This document shows positions 30,736 to 37,851 of a stretch of DNA of 37,851 nucleotides, piece by piece; within the stretch, counting starts at the first letter, position 1; each line of letters starts with the position of its first letter. A program made the position numbers and the translations under genes. The DNA is from Welwitschia mirabilis (taxonomy: Eukaryota; Gnetophyta; Gnetopsida; Welwitschiales), in NCBI GenBank assembly GCA_051453625.1, contig JBOZIK010000001.1:288573792-288611642 (forward strand). Direction: 5' to 3'. The notes beneath the pieces are model-generated. The model saw nothing but the letters and a program-made list of their open reading frames with translations. It was not told the origin of the DNA and searched no databases.

Positions 30736-32455
30736 ATTAAATTAATACCTCAATAAAGAAAATAAAAGAAATGATAACTAAGTAATAGTTCATACATGGT
30801 CATGATAAGAATAGCAAAGTGGTAAATAATAAAAAGATTATTAAAAGATGATTATTAATAATAAACTTGTTATAAGGCTTTGTAATTGATATAGATTTAC
30901 AATGTCCATAGCCAAGTCAGACCTGTGTCTTGATGTGTTGAGTCAATGGTAAAGAGTACCACTCCTCGATCAATCATAAACTAACTACATAACATGAACT
31001 AAGAGGGATAACATGTCATTTACTATCATATTTGGATGTCTCCACTCTTTGTAGTTGTTGAGATTATTTAGTTAGTGCTTATGTGGGCTTGAAAATGTGC
31101 TTACATGACAACAATCAACATGATAAACCACTATTATATATGCAACTATTTGCATATGATTGATTGCAGCTTTGTTCTAGGTACAGAACAAGTGACTTCA
31201 GTATTGAAAGGAAAATTTAGGGAACTAATTTCACTCATAACTATAGATAGGTAATATAGAGGAATTAGTTCACATTTAGGCAAGATAGCTAGTCATTTCC
31301 AAGGCTTACATCACTTCCCCAACTACTTCAAATATGGAATGCAAGCACACTTAACTATTAGGAGGAAAGGTAGTGTCCTTTAATGATTTTGTAACCTTGG
31401 CACTAAAAGTACTACAAGTGGAGAGGAGCTCATAAATAAGCCAAATAACTACTAGACTAAGGAATTAATGNNNNNNNNNNGATTCTCACACCTAGAAGCT
31501 ATAGGTAGGATGGATGAGCAAATAATGTATTACCTAGTTGAGTTGTAATTTCTTCGTGTAAGCATCATATTTTCAAGTACTTATTCAACATCAGTTATAA
31601 ATAATGAGATTGAGTTAGCTACATCAATAAGTCTTTCTACTCACTAAAGTGCCTAGCCCTTCTTGACTAAAGCCTAGTGCCTATGGGTTTTGGAATATAG
31701 GCTTAAAAGATTAAGGGGTAAATCCCACATCCATGTCGATGTCCCGTGCATGGATATGCACCCGAGCGAGACCTCCCAATGTGGATATGAATCCAAGTAC
31801 AATATCTAAACTTTACTTATTAATTTTGAATAGATAAAATATCTTTAATGGATTTTTCAAATAAAATAGCCAAAATCTGCTGATGTGTGCATGCCCACAT
31901 ATCACATTTAGGCCACCTCAGTCAGAGCTAAGATCTTGCTTAAGACACTTAAAGTAAGGGATAAGAGGCACGAAGTAGTTCCTCCACCTAGCAGTCAAAC
32001 CCTTCATAATGTTCTTTTCTTTTTAAACTACTAATCTTATTGACTATAATATGTGACATCTATTTTTGAACTACCCACTACCCACCCCACTATGATGTGG
32101 GTAGCTACTGTTATTGAATATTTTAGTAATACCAGCTGTGATCACTCATCAATTATTATTGTGAGATAAGCATTTATGACTAAAGAGTAATAGCTTTTTT
32201 GAGATCATGTCATCCAAACATTGGCACATAGGGGTAATTGATTAGTAATTGAGTGCCTAGGATTCAACCATGTGGCAATTCCCATGACCAGTATGTTATA
32301 TAAGTATTATCTTTATGCGAGTGATGTAATTCTATTGAACTAAATTGATGGATATAAGTATTATCTTTATGCGAGTGATGTAATTATATTGAACTAAATT
32401 GATGGATGACTTAGAAAACCAACATACTCATGTCAAGTCAAGTCTTAGACCTTTC
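30625..32455 (+). repeat. 1.8 kb unit, first copy: LINE 3' end plus unclassified sequence
   Basis: Starts in the last coding part of the LINE ('caaataaaatagctaaga') and ends 'cttagacctttc' at a 100-N gap. Beyond the LINE tail (about 30.9 kb on) I recognise no gene. The sequence includes 'catggatatgcacccgagcgag', a TATA-like 'gttatataagtattatc' (32295-32311) and 'tctattgaactaaattgatgg', which resembles an LTR promoter end. A 10-N gap at 31471-31480 contains no missing bases when compared with copy 2. Repeated at 32556-34311. Confidence 0.75.
32298..32405 (+). repeat. 54-base tandem repeat, two units
   Basis: 'atataagtattatctttatg...aattgatgg' occurs at 32298-32351 and 32352-32405, differing at one or two positions. 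The other copy of the 1.8 kb unit has only one such unit (about 34208-34261), so this is a difference between the two copies. Confidence 0.9.
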
Positions 32456-32555
32456 NNNNNNNNNNNNNNNNNNNNNNNNNNNNNNNNNNNNNNNNNNNNN
32501 NNNNNNNNNNNNNNNNNNNNNNNNNNNNNNNNNNNNNNNNNNNNNNNNNNNNNNN

Positions 32556-34311
32556 TTCCAAATAAAATAGCTAAGATTATTGTGGCTAAATTATATATTT
32601 AAAGAAGAATAGAAATCCTATTAGGATAGGTGAAATTTCTTAAAAGATGCAGATAATTAAATTAAAACCTCAATAAAGAAACTAAAAGAAAAAATAACTA
32701 AGTAATAGTTCATACATGATAATGATAAGAATAGCAAAGTGGTAAATAATAAAAAGATTATTAAAAGATGATTATTAATAATAAACTTGTTAGAAGGCTT
32801 TGTAATTCATAAATATTTCCATTGCCCATAGCCAAGTCAGACCGGTGTCTTGATGTGCTGAGTCAATAGTACAAAGTATTGCTCCTCAATCAACCATAAA
32901 CTAACTACATAACACGAACTAAGAGGGACAGCATGTTATTTACTATCATATTTGGATGTCTCTGCTCTTTATAGTTGTTGAGATTATTTAGTTAGTGCTT
33001 ATGTATACTTGAAAATGTTCTTACATGACAACAATCAGCATGATGAACCACTATCATATATGCAACTATTTGCATATGATTGATCGCATCTTTGTTCTAG
33101 GTACAAAACAAGTGACTTCAGTATTGGAAGGAAAATTTAGGGAACTAGTTTCACTCACAACTATAGATGGGTAATATAAAGGAATCAGGTCACATTTAGG
33201 CAAGATAGTCAGTCATTTCCAAGTCTTACATCACTTCCCCAACTACTTCAAATATGGAATGCAAGCACACTTAACTATTATGAGGGAAGGTAGTGTTCTT
33301 TAATGATTTTGTAACCTTGGTACTAAAAGTACTACAAGTGGAGAGAAGCTCATAAATAAGCCAAATAACTACTAGACTGAGGAATTGATGATTCTAACAC
33401 CTAGAAGCTATAGGTAGGGTGGATGAACAAATAATGTATTACCTAGTTGAGTTGTGATTTCTTTATGTGAGCCTCATATTTTCAAGTACTTATTCAACAT
33501 CAGTTATAAATAATGAGATTGAGTTAACTACATCAATAAGTCTCTCTACTCACTAAAGTTCCTAACCCTTCTTGACTAAAGCCTAGTGCCTATGGGTTTT
33601 GGAATATAGGCTTAAAAGTTTAAGGGGTAAATCTTGCATCCACGTCAATGTCCCATGCATGGATATGCACTTGAGTGAGATCTCCCAATGTGGATATGGA
33701 CCCAAGTACAATCTCTAAACTTTACTTATTGATTATGGATAGATAAAATATCCTTAATGGATTTTTCAAATAAAATAGTCAAAATCTGCTGATGTGTGCA
33801 TGCCCACATATCATATTTAGGCCACCTCAGTCATAGATAAGATCTTGTTTAAGACACTTAGAGTGAGGGATAAGAGGCACGAAGTAGTTCCTCCACCTAA
33901 CAATTAAACCCTTCATAATGTTCTTCTCTTTTTAAAATACTAAGCTTATTGACTACAATATGTGACATCTATTTTTGAACTGCCCACTACCCCACCCCAC
34001 TATGCTGTGGGTAGCCACTGTTATCGAATATTTGAGTAATAATAGTTGTGATCACTCATCAATTATTATTGTGAGATGAGCATTTATGACTAAAGAGTAA
34101 TATCTTTTTTGAGATCATATCATCCACACATTGGCACATAAGAGTAGTTCATTAGTAATTGAGTGATTAGGATTCAACCATGTGACAATGCCCATGACCA
34201 GCATGTTATATAAGTATTATCTTTATGTGAGTGATGTGATTCTATTAAACTGAATTGATGGATGACTCAGCAGGCTAACATACTCATGTCAAGTTAAGTC
34301 TTAGACCTTTC
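32556..34311 (+). repeat. 1.8 kb unit, second copy
   Basis: Starts 'ttccaaataaaatagctaag' right after the gap and follows 30625-32455 throughout, with a few percent substitutions and small indels, up to 'cttagacctttc', then continues into unique sequence. It lacks the second 54-base unit and the 10-N run. It contains the LINE tail and the same unclassified region; no coding frame is supported. Confidence 0.8.
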
Positions 34312-36270
34312 TTACACATGTTAATTTCCTACCTTATAATAAAGTGCAAGAAGTAAGGTGGACTCATGAACATGGATAAGAACATAAAGTGTGTAATTAT
34401 GAAGAGGTAGCTATGATTTCATAGTCAATGATCCGCTCCTTTGGACTAGAAACAATGAAGGAAGGACTCCTTAGTGTTTGCTCCCTCATTTTCTACTTCA
34501 CCCTATTGTACTTATGTGCTTGTATATTTGGGTTTTTCCCTACTTAGAAATAACATATCATACAAGTATTGTCAAGCCATCCCTCTTCAAACTAACTCCT
34601 ATATTCTAGGTACATATGTTTTAGATTAATATCATATGTACCATTTGACTAAATTAACCATATTTAGAATTAGCATTTCTTTGTACAAACACCATGGATA
34701 TAAGCAATAACATCTCTTACTTAAAGTATAGTACCTATATGTTCTACTTGGACTTGTGCTAGCTAGCCTAAGCTTCTAGGCTAGTTGGTAATCATATGAT
34801 TAAATGAAGGAAATGTTAATGCCTTCCTCCCTTGGATATTGTATGTAGTATTTCATGAATTTGTATTTTTAATAGACAAAGGTGTGTAGCAATAAGTTAA
34901 TGAGGGTGGAATGTTAAACTATGTTCCTTGAGTAGGAACCGCATGTTGCAAAACTAGCTAGTAGACTCCTTACCTTAGCATTAATTCCTTGATCTTTGAG
35001 GCCTTTCAAAAGAGAGAAAGACTTATGATATCTATCTACAATAGTTGGTATCAGCTCAACACTAGCTTTCTAATCCATGAAAAAAGGGAGAGCTCTCTCT
35101 ATTCCTGATTCTTACTAAATTTTTCATAACTATAAGAAGCCCTTTTCAAGACTTCCATTTAGCATATTTTTGAACGAGTTGCTCTTTGGAGAGAATAGTA
35201 TAATAAAATTTATGAATGAGAAAAGGGGCTATATGTAGTTGTATTACATACCATAGGAAAAACAATCAATAATCTCAATGACGCGGTTTATGAATAAGAT
35301 TAGATCATTAGACAATCATATGAGCAATAGAAGATCATCAAGCAATCCCTTCCTAGCATTATTCCAATAGGGAAAATATGGTGTGATGGGCTGGAAAACA
35401 TAAATGTGGACTAGGATGATATACTACAATAAACTCAACTAGTTTAGAATAGCCTTTCTTAGAAACAAATCTTCCTACAATAGCCTCAAGTCATCATAGC
35501 TTCAGTACTTTGATCCTACATTATTGTAGTCTTGTCTTTGTAGGAGAACTACATGTTAAGAAGGACAGGTATCTATCTCATCTATCCTATCCTTAAATTT
35601 TCTCATTTATGGAGGTGTCATGTTGTATCAAGCACTCATACCCCTTATATAAGGGTAGCTTAGTATTAGATGATTAGAAGTGGTTGCTCAATTCATTATA
35701 TTCCTACCATGTTAAATAAGATAAGGAATGTCCCCTATTATTATGGTAATTAACTCTTTCTATCCTAAACCAATTATGGACTCAATNNNNNNNNNNNNNN
35801 NNNNNNNNNNNNNNNNNNNNNNNNNNNNNNNNNNNNNNNNNNNNNNNNNNNNNNNNNNNNNNNNNNNNNNNNNNNNNNNNNNNNNNTCAAGTCAGCATAG
35901 CTTCAGTACATCGATCCTACATTGTTGCAGTCTTGTCTTTGTAGGAGAAATATATGTTCAGAAGGATAGGTATCTATCTCATCTATACTAGCCTTGAATT
36001 TTCTCATTTATGGAGGTATCATGTTGTATCAAGCACTCATACCCCCCATATAAGGGTAGCTCAGTATTAGATGATTAGGAGTGGTTACTCAATTGATTAT
36101 ATTTCTACCATGTTAAATAAGATAAGGAATGTATCCTATGATTATGGTAATCAACTCTTTCTATCCTAAACCAATTATGAGCTCAATCAGTATCATTGAT
36201 TGCTCTTAAAATCTAACATTACTTCATTGAGTGGAAGAGTACATCATCACTACTCGAAGGGGTTGCATTG
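34312..36270. other. unclassified sequence, part shown twice
   Basis: No domain is recognised on either strand. 35486-35786 is repeated at 35887-36187 across a 100-N gap. A small hairpin 'tagccta-agcttc-taggcta' lies at 34764-34783. Base composition is slightly less AT-rich than in the Athila-like region. It may be retrotransposon LTR or organelle-derived DNA too decayed to recognise. Confidence 0.4.
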
Positions 36271-36310
36271 AGTGCAAATTTAAACACCTTTCCTAAAATT
36301 AGTATTTTGT

Positions 36311-36545
36311 TACATGGATCATAAGTAAAAACTAATATTTCATTTAGGTATGTGTCCTAGATTACTATTGTATACTCAGCTCCTATTGCAGCTACAACCA
36401 CAGTTTTCTTAATCTATCTTATAGGTTAAGGAATCTTTTTAGATGGTATGCCTTTAGGAATTTCTGGGACTTTCAATATTATGATTATTTTCTAGGCTAA
36501 ACACAATATTCTTATGGATCCTTTCCATATGTTACATGTAGCGAG
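36311..36545 (+). pseudogene. psbA: nuclear plastid DNA fragment: psbA (photosystem II D1), internal part
   Basis: The sequence follows psbA codon for codon from about residue 124 to 204 of D1. Around 36311-36345 'ttgttacatggatcataag' matches the YMGRE region. Then come 'VYSAPIAATTTVFLIYLIG' (36372-36428), 'FLDGMPLGISGTFNIMIIF' (36438-36494), and 'AKHNILMDPFHML' (36498-36536). Tyr161, Asp170, His190 and His198 of D1 are kept. Glu189 is Lys, His195 is Asp, and a Gln codon before each of two blocks is a stop. After 'HMLHVA' it leaves psbA or skips about 70 bases. D1 is plastid-encoded, so this is an old nuclear insertion (NUPT) and not a functional gene. It may begin earlier, near 36200, with poorer similarity. 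Confidence 0.85.
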
Positions 36546-37851
36546 GAAATATCACAAAAAATGAAAATTAATGGTTTATTCAAAACAACCCCTTTCTCTA
36601 AAAACTCCATACTAGTATTTTTTCTAGATTATTTTATTTTTAGATAAGTTTTTCTTAGTTTACATTTTCAAAAAAGGTTTTTCCTAGTTATAGATTACCT
36701 TTATGNNNNNNNNNNNNNNAATAACTAAAGGACCAAACCTCTTAGGATAGGATGCTATCTCTAGTAACTAAGTAGCTTACCATATAACTGGGGATATAGA
36801 ATGAGATGAGAGGTCATTCCTAGGAGATGCAGTCTGGGTGAGTATTAAGCTGCGCTCTTGCCTCAATACTCTTTATTGGTCAAGGAATCCTATTACTTAG
36901 AAATGGATGAAAATTCATGATAATACAATATCTCGCCATGTAACTGTACATGTCATTAATACTATACACANNNNNNNNNNNNNNNNNNNNNNNNNNNNNN
37001 NNNNNNNNNNNNNNNNNNNNNNNNNNNNNNNNNNNNNNNNNNNNNNNNNNNNNNNNNNNNNNNNNNNNNNNNNNNNNNNNNNNNNNNNNNACAATATTCT
37101 TATGAATCCTTTCCATATGTTAGATGTAGCTAGAAAATATTACAAAAAATGAAAATGAATGATTTATTCAGAAACAACCCCTTTCTCTAGAAACTCCATA
37201 CTAGTATTTTTTCTAGAGTATTCTATTTTTAGATAAGTTTTTCCTAGTTTACATTTTCAGAAAATGTTTTTCCTAGTTATAGATTACCTTTATGAATTAC
37301 TAAGAAAAAATAACTAAAGGACCAAACGTCTTAGGCTAGGATGCTCCCCCTAGTAACTAAGTAGCTTACCATATAACTAGTGATATAGAATGAGATGAGA
37401 GGTCATTCCTCGAAGATGCGGTTTGGATGAGTATCAAGCTGGGCTTTTATCCCAATACTCTTTGTTGGTCAAGGAATCCTCTTACTTAGGAATGGATGAA
37501 AATTCAAGACAATACCATGTCCCATCATGTAACTGTACATCTCATCAATACTATACACATTATAAGCCATCATTAACTTTTCATATAGGTGGCATTCAAG
37601 TCATGCCCTGGCACATACATATTAGGTATTAGTAAGGTGTACTATTATGGAGTGAGGTGTTGGTAGAACATGAACTACCTATTCTTCATATTCTCAGCAT
37701 CCTACACTAAGCGTTCTATCCTATATCTAATATTAGAACAAATACTTAGTTACTACATAAGTGATAAAATAGTATTGAAGGTTGTCTATCAAACCAATCT
37801 AGCGGAAACCGAAAGTGAGACAGGTCTTACCATGGTGGGCTTTATGTTGTT
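36546..37851. other. unclassified sequence after the psbA fragment, mostly shown twice
   Basis: 36503-36970 recurs at 37091-37558. A 14-N gap at 36706-36719 corresponds to exactly 14 bases ('aattactaagaaaa') in the second copy. An open frame at 37423-37632 has no recognised domain. I found no further plastid gene with confidence; the sequence may be plastid-derived but decayed, or ordinary repeat DNA. Confidence 0.45.
37091..37135 (+). pseudogene. psbA: end of the psbA fragment, second copy after a gap
   Basis: 'acaatattcttatgaatcct', then 'ttccatatg', restarts inside the psbA fragment at the equivalent of 36503. The D1 His195 codon is 'aat' (Asn) here and 'gat' (Asp) in the first copy. It is the start of a 468-base duplicate of 36503-36970 across a 120-N gap. 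Confidence 0.75.

Noticed and set aside
3239-37558. True tandem duplications as a novel repeat-generating system
   Set aside because: The first copy always ends at a gap, nearly always of 100 N, which points to the assembly process. A biological mechanism would not respect gap positions.
37423-37632. Open frame of 69 codons beginning MDEYQAGLLSQYS as a gene
   Set aside because: No known domain. The equivalent frame in the first copy (about 36830-36970) has stops and substitutions without coding constraint.

Overview
This window is an AT-rich, gene-poor stretch of a flowering-plant nuclear genome, taken from a draft assembly with about 30 runs of N. The plant origin is inferred from three things: a Sirevirus-type Ty1/copia end, Athila-type Ty3/gypsy retrotransposon remains, and a piece of plastid psbA embedded in nuclear-type repeat DNA. 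I see no intact host gene, no tRNA or rRNA gene and no CRISPR array. Nearly everything recognisable is a decayed retroelement. Open reading frames are short, and reading through the homologous frames meets a stop every few dozen codons, usually where Gln, Trp or Arg is expected.

Layout. 1-1020: 3' end of a copia element with several polypurine tracts, running into its LTR. 1121-1312: minus-strand gypsy RNase H fragment. 1373-2711: second, longer copy of the copia LTR. About 2800-5091: two copies (A, B) of an Athila-like LTR, each followed by a decayed tRNA-Asp-type primer-binding site. 5092-14445: internal region of an Athila-like element in the order leader, gag, protease, reverse transcriptase, RNase H, integrase, all on the + strand. 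14446-17395: 3' internal region with a decayed extra ORF in the env position, then an 878-base gap. 18274-21409: AT-rich repeats of unknown nature. 21470-24240: gag and protease of a second, different Athila-like element. 25963-27250: third copy (C) of the Athila-like LTR. 27541-30735: a plant L1-type LINE (zinc knuckle, endonuclease, reverse transcriptase). 30625-34311: a 1.8 kb sequence present twice. 34312-37851: unclassified sequence containing the psbA fragment, part of it also present twice.

The main structural observation concerns the assembly. Almost every gap of exactly 100 N is followed by sequence that restarts a copy of what preceded the gap, and the first copy ends exactly at the N run. 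Gaps of other sizes mostly lack this, and several match the number of bases missing relative to the other copy. The apparent tandem duplications (roughly 6 kb in all) are therefore best read as overlapping or allelic contig ends that were not merged.

The second theme is directional decay. The primer-binding site differs from the tRNA-Asp type only by C-to-T and G-to-A changes. Catalytic Asp codons have become Asn in protease, RNase H, integrase and the LINE reverse transcriptase, while the Athila reverse transcriptase keeps all three Asp. This is what long-term cytosine methylation and deamination of silenced elements would produce. I found no convincing undescribed functional system.
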